From: Ianthella basta
Taxonomy: Eukaryota; Porifera; Demospongiae; Verongiida; Ianthellidae
Length of the DNA stretch: 64,000 nt
NCBI GenBank assembly: GCA_964019415.1
Contig: OZ025870.1
Span: forward strand, 10,481,733 to 10,545,732
Direction: 5' to 3'
The notes beneath the pieces are model-generated. The model was not told where the DNA came from and did no database searches. It saw nothing but the letters and a program-made list of their open reading frames with translations. The translations under genes and the position numbers were made by a program. Shown here piece after piece: positions 31,401 to 43,400 of this stretch. Position 1 is the stretch's first letter; every line of letters begins with the position of its first letter.

Positions 31401-34400
31401 AGGGCCTGACTGTATACAGTGAAAGCCAACACCCAATCCACGAACTTATCCAGCGGCTGAGCCTTCTTCTTGCCCTTACTGTCCGGGTAGAGGAATGCCT
31501 CTTGAATCTTTTCAGGTAACAGCTCGGATAATTCTACATAAGAATTGTCCTCCACTCTTTTCATGATGTCCGCTGGGATGGCTGGTAACCCTCCCCCCAG
31601 CACCAGACCCAGTCTACTCTTCACCGTTACATTGGTGTTATCCACCTTTGGCGGAATGACAGAGGCCACCGGGACCATGTCAGGATCTGGGCCAACAGGA
31701 CTGCCAACCTGGGGCACTGTAATATGACGAGAAAACACAAATTGATGTGAAGCTCAATCACACCCACAATTGCACACAGCTAGCTTGGAGGTGAGCAAAA
31801 GGAACCACTCCGCTGCAACAGCCTAGCTGAGCCGCTGGCCCCAACGGCGGGCAATACAGCTCCTGTTGCAGCACTTGCAAACGGACACCTATCCTGCTGC
31901 ACCAATTGCAAGCAGGCAACCAGATAATCCGGTACTGCCACACAAAATGCAAGCAGCCCTAACATGACCTGCTGCCCCCATGGCAAGTCAACCCCCGAAC
32001 TCTAATGCACCAAATGCAAACGGATCAAACACGTACTGCTGCACCAGTTGCAACAGACCCAGTACATCTTGCTGCACCAGTGGCACGCAGGCCAACAAAT
32101 TCTGATGCACCAGATGCAAACAGAGCAATCACGTACTGCTGCACCCATTGCAAGCAGATGTACACAATACATCCTGCTGCACCAGTGACAAGTAGGCCAA
32201 CAAACTCTGATGCACCAAATGCAAACAGAGCCATCACGTACTGCTGCACCAATTGCAAGCAGACGTACACAATACATCCTGCTGCACCAGTGGCAAGCAG
32301 GCCAACAAACTCTGACGTACCAAATGCGAACAGAGCCAACACGTACTGCTGCACCAATTGCAAGCAGACGTACACGATACATCCTGCTGCACCAGTGGCA
32401 AGCAGGCCAACAAACTCTGATGCACCAAATGCAAACAGAGCCATCACGTACTGCTGCACCAATTGCAAGCAGACGTACACAATACATCCTGCTGCACCAG
32501 TGGCAGGCAGGCCAACAAACTCTGATGCACCAAATGCAAACAGAGTGATCACGTACTGCTGCACCAATTGCAAGCAGACGTACACAATACATACTGCTGC
32601 ACCAGTGGCAAGCAGGCCAACAAACTCTGATGCACCAAATGCAAACAGAGTGATCACGTACTGCTGCACCAATTGCAAGCAGACGTACACAATACATACT
32701 GCTGCACCAGTGGCAGGCAGGCCAACAAACTCTGATGCCCCAAATGCAACCAGATCAATCCAGTAGTGTTAGCGCTGCCCCAATGGCAAGCGGACCCAAC
32801 CCATCCTGCTGCATCCATTGCAAGCAGGCAAAATAATAACACAAATGATAGCAAATTAAAACTCTGATGCACCATTGCGAACAGATCTAGCCCACACATT
32901 CTGCTGCACTAATTGCACATCCTGCTGCACCCTTGCAACAGTCAGCACTCGGTATGTAGTCCCTGATGTAAGCAAACCAAAGACAAAATGTTGCCCCGAC
33001 CGCCTCTGGATGGCGACAAATCCCTATATACCCCAGAGAAGCCAGCGGATGAACCACTTCCTGTGCCAACACATGGTGTGCCTAAACACCCCACCTGCAA
33101 ATCACCTACTAGCCCAATGAGTTGTACACCTTCCCAGTGCATGAGTGAAACCAAACGTAAAGCCTGCTATGACCCAGGGGAACAGAGGGAGACACCAAAC
33201 ACAACCACCCTGCCATTAATAAGGGCCGAAAGGGGCCCCTAAGGGCTTAGCATAGAACGAGCTTCCCACTCGTACCCATACCCCCTGAGACATTGTGCAC
33301 ACATACACGCGCGCACCCATTACGCACGCAGAACAAACCACTAGTGAACTAAATTGAAATTGATACAGTGAAAGATGTATAAGGAACCTAAAATATATAA
33401 ATTATGGGGATGCTTATGCAGGAAGTTATACTCACCGGAGACAACTTCCTGGCCGGCTGGCGGAAGTCCTGACCCGACGGAGTTGGCTTGGAGTGAGGTC
33501 TGCTGCACTGCGCTAAGCTGCTGTAGGATAGAGGCCTGCACCTTCTGCTGCTCCCGAAGCTGCTCCTGCAGCGACTTCAATGCGGACGCGACTTCGGACT
33601 CCGAAGTGGAGAGAGCGCTACCTTCGGCCATTGAGAGAGGCGGGGCACTGAGCGAAACCGAGAAGAAAACCAGAGGGACAGGGAGGGACTTCTCCTTCAA
33701 CGAACGTTGCTAACATAATGACGCCGTCGTGCAGGGTAGCTGCTCATGACCGCCTACTCGCAACGTGGATTGGACTATGTACATTTGAATGACTGTGAGT
33801 CGGCGGCCCTTTAGAACCCGCCATCATGGCGGATACATTACGTCACCGTGACGTGACGTTGCGTCCATTAACCTTGTTTAACCGCTATGCGGTTAAACTT
33901 CATTCAATCCTGTCCACAACCATTCCAACATACCTTTTAGTTCATATGTTCATCCATATTCTGGTACCATCAGTCAGAAGTAGAACTGAGTGGGCCGTAG
34001 AACGGATTATTCATTCTGCAAAAATTGGAACGGAACATGAACGTTATATTATGATACAAATTGTAATTTCATGTTGTCTACCATATTCTGGTACCATCAG
34101 TTAGAAGTAGAACGGATTGTTCGTTCTACACAAAGTGGAACAAAACGTTATTGTTGTATGTTCTTACTGTAACTACCATAATTATTGTCTTTAGTTTGCT
34201 TTCGGTTCTTATGAGAAGGCAATCATCCTGTATAATAAGTGGTTGTAAAATCTAAAGGTTAACAAGGTCATATAGTATCCTTAATATATTTCATCTTTTC
34301 CAGTCTGCGTTCATTTGTTCGTTTGCTTGCTTGTGCGTGGCATTAAAAACGGGCATTTGATTGGACGACGCAATGATGTAACCACAAACATGGCCGCCCT

Positions 34401-37400
34401 GGAGTGCGCATGTGCCTCGCAGCCAGCCGTCTCCTAGACACTCCGTGCTCCTCAGTTTGGGTCTCCCAAGCACAAAGCGCACTTGTGCAGACGTTTACTG
34501 TTATTATCTGGTGTGAGAGAGCTGCTCTGGCTATTGGGTACGTGGGTATTTTTGTTTCGCTATTTGGATATCTTAGCTGTTAGCATTCTTGGCTGCTGAA
34601 AGCCCTCTCTATATCGCAAAGTAAGCTATTGCGCAAAATAAAACTGCTTGGCTTGGGCACTGCCTTATTGGCTGAGGAAAGACATGACCATGCAATACTT
34701 TTAACATGGTTTACATGTAGCTATAGCTATGTATACGTGCATGCAAGTGCATGACAGTGGCCAACGTCAGTACAATCAAGATCAGCACTATATCCAGGCA
34801 GTGTCACCCAGCTGCAATCACCCAAATGGTGATGGATGGCCTGCATTGTCCACAGGGCGACGCAACACGGAGCAAGTGCGGCCAAAGGCCGCGTTTGCTC
34901 GTAGTATGTATGTTATCTCTTTTTCCTTCCTCTCCTGCAGCCCTGTCATTGTTGTACAAGAATTACATGACCGAGCTCCTGACTGGGGTGACAGATAAGG
35001 CTAAAGCTGCAGGCTACCATGTGAAGTTCGACTTCTTGCCAAGCGGTGTTGCTGTTCAGTTCTCTGGGTACAGTGACCCAGAGGTAATGATGAGATTCAT
35101 GACGGATGTTTTGAGCAGTAAGTGGAAGGGCTCTTGACATATGTAGTGTATGCAGTAATACAATCAGCATTTCCTACTAGAGATGTCGTTAATACTTCAG
35201 CACAGTGTTAAGGTCCCTTCCAGTTTGTCTATTCTGTATTTGCTGACAAATTGAATGCTTTATGAAACAACCTGACCAGCTGTGGCAAATGTTACACACA
35301 CTACTGTAGTTGTGAACTAGTGATGGAGTGCCAGTGTGTGTAGTAGCAACAGATTGTGTATGATGTTGTTTACCAACAACAAAGTGGGCAGTAGCTCAAG
35401 GGTGTACGACGATGTTAGAGGAAGATTGCAGTTGGCTCCAAGGATAACAGTGGAAGGGATCGCTGTGAGTAGTCCAAACCAGTCACTCTTGTTCTCCAAG
35501 ACGCTTTCATCTCTATGGTGAACATTAAGTGCATTTCCTACTGTACTTTAGGAGGAGTTTGCAGACAAACAAATGCCAAGAAGCAACTGACAAATCACAA
35601 CATTGATGTTACGTAGTACAGTTTTCCTCCTGCTATTCACGTTTGTGTGTTTTCACTTGTAGAAGTATCAGAGGTGTCGGAGGAATCCTTCACTGCCAAC
35701 AATGGCACCTTGGTACTGGCCTATCACCTGACGATGGATGACTTGATAAACTACCAGTCCTCCACACTGCCTTACAAATATGTGATAGAATTGGCCAGGT
35801 AAGTTGGAGTTGAGAAGCAGTACTATGGGTTGTGTGTGCATAGTGGGTCCTCCAGGCGTTGACACTGAGTGTACACAAGACAGTTATTCATGTCATTTGT
35901 TCTATCATGCCAGATAATCCCACAAATTTCATCCATTGCTGTATGGCTATCGAGTGTGGTGCTGGTACCTCCTACCCTGCGTTTTAGACTAGTGATGTAT
36001 TACCGGAAATATTCTAAAAGGAAATCGAAAATCTAAGGTTTGCAAACTTCCAGCGATCTTGCCTTGACCCGCTCAAAAATTCGATTTATTGGTCTTCTCT
36101 AAAGTTTGGGAAAACCTCTAATTAAGGTTATCTCGCCATTAATTTCACCTCCATGCTTGATGAACACAAACGCTTCTATAATACTGGGGTTCCACACTTC
36201 CTTGTTGACATGATCTCCGCGAATAACGCACACTGTGACAAAGAAAACGCCAGCGGCGGCCATTTTCTATACAACACCTTCCGGAAATGGCAGCTGACGG
36301 AACGCTCCAATTTTGCAAGTAGGCTCTAATTGTCGCATGAAGACAGCAAAGAATATCATATTGCCTCCTAAAGATCAAAAGTTAAGATTTGAAATGCACA
36401 TAAAGTTCACAAATTTTTAGAATATTTATGGTAAGTCTCTTTCCATTTTGTATCATACCCCTCACGACCCTACAGGCTGATGTTGCTGGAACCTCATTAT
36501 TTGCATGCTGAGTTATTGGATGTGGTGAAGAACTTTACTGAGTATGAGCTACCACGTGCTTTGTCAGAGTATATGGATCAAGTGCTGCATTCCGTTTCCA
36601 GACTGGAGTGCTATGTAACTGGGAATGTGGACCAAGATGGAGTGAGTTCTCAATTGCTGTACATCTGTTTGTTACTGTATTTTATTCTTCTGTTTGATTT
36701 CACAGCTTCATGTTGTGTGGTACACTGTACATGTGTGACTACTCTGTACGGTGCTTGCAGAATAATGTTAGAATACTACGCCCTTACATACACACATAAA
36801 TGTTAATTGGTACCCCTGTAACCCCTGTAACAGTAAATTACTACACCCATACTCGTAAGTTTGTACTCCCATGGCTTTTCTACACCCTTACCGTATTACA
36901 CCCTTACTGAATTACACCCGAACAAATACAGGCGTAGATACAAGTGTAGGATAGAGCTGCTAACTGCTGGTATTCCAGCTCAAATGCAAAGCAGCTTCCT
37001 AAGATCTTTTCCAGTGGTCTCTTCATCTTCCTCCATCTGCTCGTCAATGATTCTCGCTGCCTCCACACTTAGTTTTGACTGTCCACCACTTCCAGGTATG
37101 CACGAGATTGTTCCTGTCTCTAGATATTGTTTGATGAACTGCCAATTCCAACCTTTTTGGCCCATGCCCTTCCACCAGGCACCGTGTGATTCCTTGATGA
37201 CTCTTCCCTGACAGACGATACAATAGGATCCGCTGCTTTACATAGTTGGAATACACCATCGTCGCGCTGAGAGACACAGATACACCGGGGTTAACAAAAT
37301 GATTCAATGGGGTATGGGAGCTAGGAGAAGCAGCAACGCTAGATGAGGACGAAGGGGTAACAACAATATGACGTGTAAAGAAGCAACAGTTCTGGAGCGA

Positions 37401-40400
37401 GCGTGAATGTGCTCACACAGCTGTTTGTTCTCGGTTGAGTCTCCTGCCCAAGCCTGACTCTTTGTTATTGTTTATTTGCTGCCTTAACTCATACAATGCT
37501 ATCATTTTATTAAAACAGGTATCTCTTCGGTATAACAGAAGAAGACGCTGGGTACTTCCAGTGTTCTGTTTAACTCATTTGGTCCCATTGATGGATATTT
37601 GCGTCAAAGACAAGGTGCACATCTACATGCTTATTTTGGCTGCTGTGAAAGGACAACAACTTCAAGTTGTTCGCAGCAACTTTGGCAGTCCTGTGGCTAC
37701 CTTTCAGAGGGCTTTTGCCTGTCCTTGGTGCGCATACAATGTGCAATCAAGTGCCGAACTATTCGCAAAGTTGTGCACTATCTGCTACATGAACAGAATG
37801 GTAGTTGAGCCACCTGTCTTGCACATCAGCAACAATACATGGATGTAGGCGGGTTTTAAACAAGTAAATTGACATGTAAATTGAGATAAAATCCTGTATC
37901 ACAGAATTGGCAACAGGCGATCACTTACTTGTCTCATCTTCCTCAACCGCATGTGCATTTGAAAAGTCTTGAGTCGGGTCAAGACCATTTCACAGCCTAC
38001 CATCATTGGACCGATTCCATATCTCCTTTTGGCTTCTTGGGGCCAAAGAAAGACAGGCAAGCCTTCAAAAAGTGGTGCACAAGCTTAGTACATGATCTGC
38101 CATTTTATATTTGAACCCACGGTGTGCCCGCGAGAATTTTGGCATCGTAGTACTGTGTATAAGTGTTGAAGTTGGGACGTAATGGGTTAAACAAATTGTT
38201 AACGTTATAATGCCACATACGTATGTTTTTACTACAAAGTTAATTGCTGCACGAAGAACAGTTGCAGAAAGAAATTCTTAAGCATAAGCACAGCTAGGCT
38301 GTTGGAAGAAGGCCACGTCCGAAGACAGGCACGATGGAAAAAGACTAAGTCCAAAGACCTATTGGCAACACATTGACAAGACACAACCAGCGTCGTTACT
38401 GTCCATAGACCTTTGAAACCACATGGGGCGGGATATGTCGTTTCAAAGGTCTACACTTTACGGACTTAGCCTTCTTTCATTGTGCCTGTCTTCGGATGTG
38501 GCCTTCTTCCAACGGCCTAGCTGTGTTTACGCTTAAGAATCTCTTCCTGCAACTGTCCTTCATGCAGCAATTAACTCTGTAATTAGCAGCAATTCATTTA
38601 AGCATGGTCTTTAAGGGCTGGAGAGCGAGTGGTTGTCAGCAGGGCATCGTAACTCAGTGGCTAGAGCACAGGCAGCTAAAGCCAGATGTCCTGGGTTCGA
38701 TTCCCGGCGGTGCCACTTTCTTTCCAGCCCTATGTCATTTCAAAGGTCTACAGACAGTAACAACATCGGTTGTGTCTTGTCGACGCGTTGCCAGGGAGGT
38801 CTTCGGACTTAGCCTTCTTCCATCGTGCCTGTCTTTGGACGTGGCCTTCTTCCAAAGGCCTAGCAGTGTTTACGCTTAAGAATTTCTTCCTGCATTAAGT
38901 ATGTTTTCTAGCATGGGGTGTATTGCAGAATGGCCATATTGTTCCATAAAGTTCCACATAGTTTAAATGCAATAGGAAAATTGTCAAATCCTTTGTCCAA
39001 ATGTATGTCTGCCTCTAGTATTTGAGACATTCTGACCTCTTTCTCCGCAGGCACAGTCATATTCAGACAAGATTATGCACATGCTGCTGCAGAATTCTAC
39101 TACATTGCAGGAGGAGGACGAGGGAGTGAAGGTGGTTAAGCTGAAGCAAGGAACCACTGCACTTGTAACAAGGACTCTCAATCCAGAGGTGGATGACAAC
39201 TCAGCCATCATGGTGGTGAAAGAAGTACGTAAGAGTGTGACTTCGTGTATTTTGACTGTAAGCGAGCACACAAACCGGCTTTCCAGGACTAACAGCGAAC
39301 ATTTCTGTAACATTTATTGGCAGTCACTTTAAGTTTTGCAGTGTGTGGTGTGACTGAACGAACTACTTTCTACCATCTCTGGCATGCTATCTTTCTTTTT
39401 GTCCTCTTTTAGGTTGGTCCATTGTGTAATGTCACAGACGACCCCAAGGATGGCTCTCCTGTGACTTGTACTGAGGAGTCTCTGGAGCATGTAGTGTATT
39501 CCAATGTGCTGCAGCTGATTATGAAGGTCAGTTGTCTTTATGACTGAATCGTACTTACAAAAGATGCTCACTGTGCAATGCATGCACTCAACTCATACTC
39601 ACTACACACATGTATACCCAAATCATGCAAACATGCAGTACATGTAAGTGGTGTTTTCAGTAAGTTCAGCTGTCAGCATGCATACGGCTCAAACCACACA
39701 TTCCATAGACACATGCAGTGTGCCACCATGCATAGAAGGGGCCCGAAAACCGTTACAGTTGGCGTTACTTATACCCCGTTGCCATGGCAACAGGCTGGTT
39801 GATGGTTGTATATACTCTGGATATACGCATTGTCAACATTATCTAATTTCTAATTAGATATTGCTGTGTATATTCCAGTCTGGCTTGCTACACTGTCCCA
39901 TCTACGCGCCGGGGGATGAATGGGAGGAACGGTCTAGCCGCAGTAATAATTAGTTCACACCTTCACATTATCAAACTTACACCTATGGTATTGTGCAATT
40001 CATAACCAGTACCGTACGGTAAATCTGCGCAATTGGCTGAACCATACATTGGGCGAGATGGAACAGTACAAGCGCTTTTGCCATTGCTGCTGCCAACCAC
40101 TAGAACAGAAGTTCAGGTTGGTAAAAGGCTGATAGGCTGACTTGTAGTGGGGAAAATTCTTGCGACAGCTCATCATCTAACCAAGGAAGAAGGTTGTCTC
40201 GCTTGCATTCAAACAATGCTCTAACATTCAGAACCAGTGCGAAGCGAGAAAGTGCACATTGTGAGATGCCACTGCTATTCCTCTCAAGTTCTAAACAAGT
40301 GAGTGGCCCATTGCAACCCTTTCTGCGGTCTGTCGGTTGATCTCCAGCCAGAAAGTGATCCAAGAGTGGAAATGGAAGGATAGATGAGGGATAGCTAAGC

Positions 40401-43400
40401 TACGAGCTCTCGTCAATCACTAAAGCCAGAGCACAGCCACGAAGACCCACTCTTGCATAACTGAAGCTATACTATTAGCACAAATTCCTGCCAAACGCAT
40501 CTGATTGTTCAATAGGTGTGAACTAATCTTTACTGCCGTTAGACTGTCCCTTCCCAGCCATAAGCATCCAGCAGCATTTAGATGTGACGGGTCTAGCGAG
40601 CCAGACTATGTATATCCAGAATATACCCCACAGAACTTGATCAGGATGTGAATTAATTTGCCACCTTTGCACTGGTCAGCATTGCATGAATGAAATGCAC
40701 TTGAATGCTAGGCTTCTTATAGAGAACGAGTCATATACGTACATTCAGTGAACTTGCAAAGATCAACAGCCTCGCAGCTAGTTAGCTATTAATACCCTGA
40801 CAGGAGGAACACATAGCTAATTTGCTAACTAGCTGAAGCGCTTTTTTGCGTGTAACAAGAACTAGTCCAGAGCGTGGCACAAAGCTTCGATCTTCCTAGG
40901 AGCTCCAAGGGTAGCTTCACAAGCTAGAGCTATAGCTGCGATCTCAGTCGCTCAATTCATTGGAAAGCTTCTTCAACATTTGCGTAGTGAGTGCAACCAT
41001 AGTTAGTCTATCTGCTAGCCCCTACTTTGACATTGCGTGCAGGAGCGGAAGAAAGGTAGGGTGTAGCAGAATGTGTAAATTTCACACCTTGCAACTAACG
41101 TGCTACTGGTGTGTTTATCAAGAATGTTGATTACGAACAATGCCGATGAATAATACTCGATACCGAAAGAAAAACGACGACCAGAGGGTGGAAAATGTCG
41201 TCGCATAGGCTTTCCTGCAGCTAACGTATTATTGTCTTGGATATAACTGTCACCCTGTTTCTCCTTTGGCACATTAAGCGCCGTTGTCTCCATAATTGCT
41301 GCTGTGATCTGAGGCAGCAGGGATCTCATTGGTCAGCGCAAGGTGTGGAATATGCACATTCTGCTAGACCCAACTTTTCTTCTGCCCCGATGTGCGATGA
41401 CAAAGTAGGGGCTAGCAGCTAGACTAAACCATAATCCACTGCAATCTAACCTTCCAGAAAGACTACTCCATGCACCTTCTCCTAGCTTCCCATATCAGTG
41501 GGAGCATCTTCATCTCATACTGCAGAGCCACTCTTGGGTGCCAATGCCCCAACCCCAAAAATATCCTAGCTGCCCGCATCTGGACTTGCTCAAGTGGACC
41601 CATCTGTCTACAACAGCCTCACACTTCAGCTCCATACAATTGCACAGGCCCAACAAAAGCAACTTCACGAATGACACCCCTTTCACCTCCCCAAAACTTA
41701 TCCTGCAGCTCTTCAACCATGCACACAGGGCCCTTGCCCCTGCCTTTGCCCTCGAGTCAACCAATGCCCTACTTTCCACATACTGATTAACCCTTTAGGT
41801 GCAAATGACAAGTTTACTCGTCATAAATTTGTTTTCACGTAAGCGCAAATGACGAGTTTACTCGTCATAGAATTTGGCACAGTTTAAGCGCTCTTTTCTT
41901 TGCTACAAACCTTGAAGCGGACTGCCTTTCTCAGAGGACATACAGCAGTGGTTGGACTTTACCTGGCTTGCCTTTTCCTGTCTGTCTCCTCGTAATTGCC
42001 CAACGCCTGCAATCAACTGTTAAAGTTTACGCATATTCACTCGCGTTCTTCCTAATACCAATGTCACATTGTGTACTAGTCCATGGATTAGAGGTAATTT
42101 GAACGAGAGTCTATAGACTCTCGTTCAAATTGCTACCATGGTAGAGGGGAAAGTAAGTAATCTCTAAGCTTTACAGAATGCGGAAACTCGCTGTTCTCGT
42201 CGTCTTCCTCCTTTGGTGTTCTTCATTCATACGCACTTGCAAACGTTCTTGAACTGGCAAACGAGGAGCCCTCGGTATTCTTGGAGACAGTGTCGAACTA
42301 TCCTTACATCATCTTCATCTATCTGGCAGTGACAACACCACAAAGTGCGCGCACATAGCTCAAGTCATTTAGGCTTCGTGCACCGCCATTTTAACTTTGC
42401 TTACTGAGTGCATGGCACAAAGTTTAAAGTTCGAGCCTATAGGGCTAATAATAAACACTTGTACTCAGCTACATTCTTGATTACCTCACCATTCATGCCA
42501 AATCTTTGTCTCGGATCTTGTCATACCTTGTTTCCTCATGTGCTTTACCCCACATTCATCAACATTTACCTTTACTGACCCATCGCGCCATATATGCCCA
42601 CATATGTTCAGCCAGTAAATTTTACTGTGTTTACCCATTACTGTTTAGTGCGCAATGGTATTTATGACAAGTATAACAATAGGACGCAAAGGGATGTTAA
42701 GTGGGCATAGCGGACGCCAGAGTCGTCACAGTAGAGGCTGGCCAGCCCGCTCCTGCCAAGCGCTTCCTATGTTGACAGCGATGCACGATTCTTTGTGGAC
42801 ACAGCCAGACAACAAGAGAGGAGGGCAGCTGAGACTCCAGAAGAAAGACAGGCATGCCTGGACCAACATTTCATCTATAAATGGCTGTACAGCACCCATT
42901 AGTCTCGCGCGCCAGCCCCTATTATTGTGCAATCGCACTCAGTCTCGCGCGCCAGCCCCTATTATACCACAATCGCGCTCACATCGTGCTAGCTAGACAT
43001 TGTGTATGCTGCCATTCTTGATTGCAGTCGCTTGCTGCTGATTGCGGCCATAGAAATTGCCCATGCACTGCTCAGGCAAGCATCACAATGTTGTGCATTC
43101 GTCTAGTAGGTTAAATCTCCCTACTGTAATTTGTGAGACCTTTTTCTCAACGAATTTCACATATGAGTAGTTCACAATGCCTGCCTTCTTCCTCTTTAGG
43201 ATGCCTGCTTTGCTACACTGAGGACAAAGGAACAACTGGGATACGTCGCTACCTGTGGTGCCTTCCCTCTGGATAACTCTCTCCAAACCATCTTCTTCCT
43301 TGTTCAAAGCCTCAGACCACCTCCGTATCTTCTTGATCGTATCAACAACTTCACTGAGACATTTTACCATGATGGTGTTCTTAATCCACTTTATTTTGAG

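Larger units (their letters stand above)
27201..33904 (-). mobile_element. DIRS-type (tyrosine-recombinase) retroelement, looks whole
   Basis: It reads on the minus strand: leader exon, intron, gag-like exon, reverse transcriptase/RNase H, tyrosine recombinase. There is no DDE integrase and no LTR pair. The boundaries come from comparison with copy 3: its matching intron reads straight through from CCCATTACTGCTACTTTGCA to the CCATTCCAAC block, whereas here 6.7 kb intervenes. The main frames are open with no break I can see, so the insertion is young and postdates the split of copies 2 and 3. Terminal repeats were not resolved. Confidence 0.82.

Noticed and set aside
32002-32766. Frames of 253 and 231 residues on opposite strands
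   Set aside because: The 105-bp satellite period is a multiple of three, so frames stay open on both strands. They lie in an intron of the retroelement.
32005-32766. CRISPR-like array
   Set aside because: Units are contiguous 105-bp repeats without unique spacers, in an animal genome.
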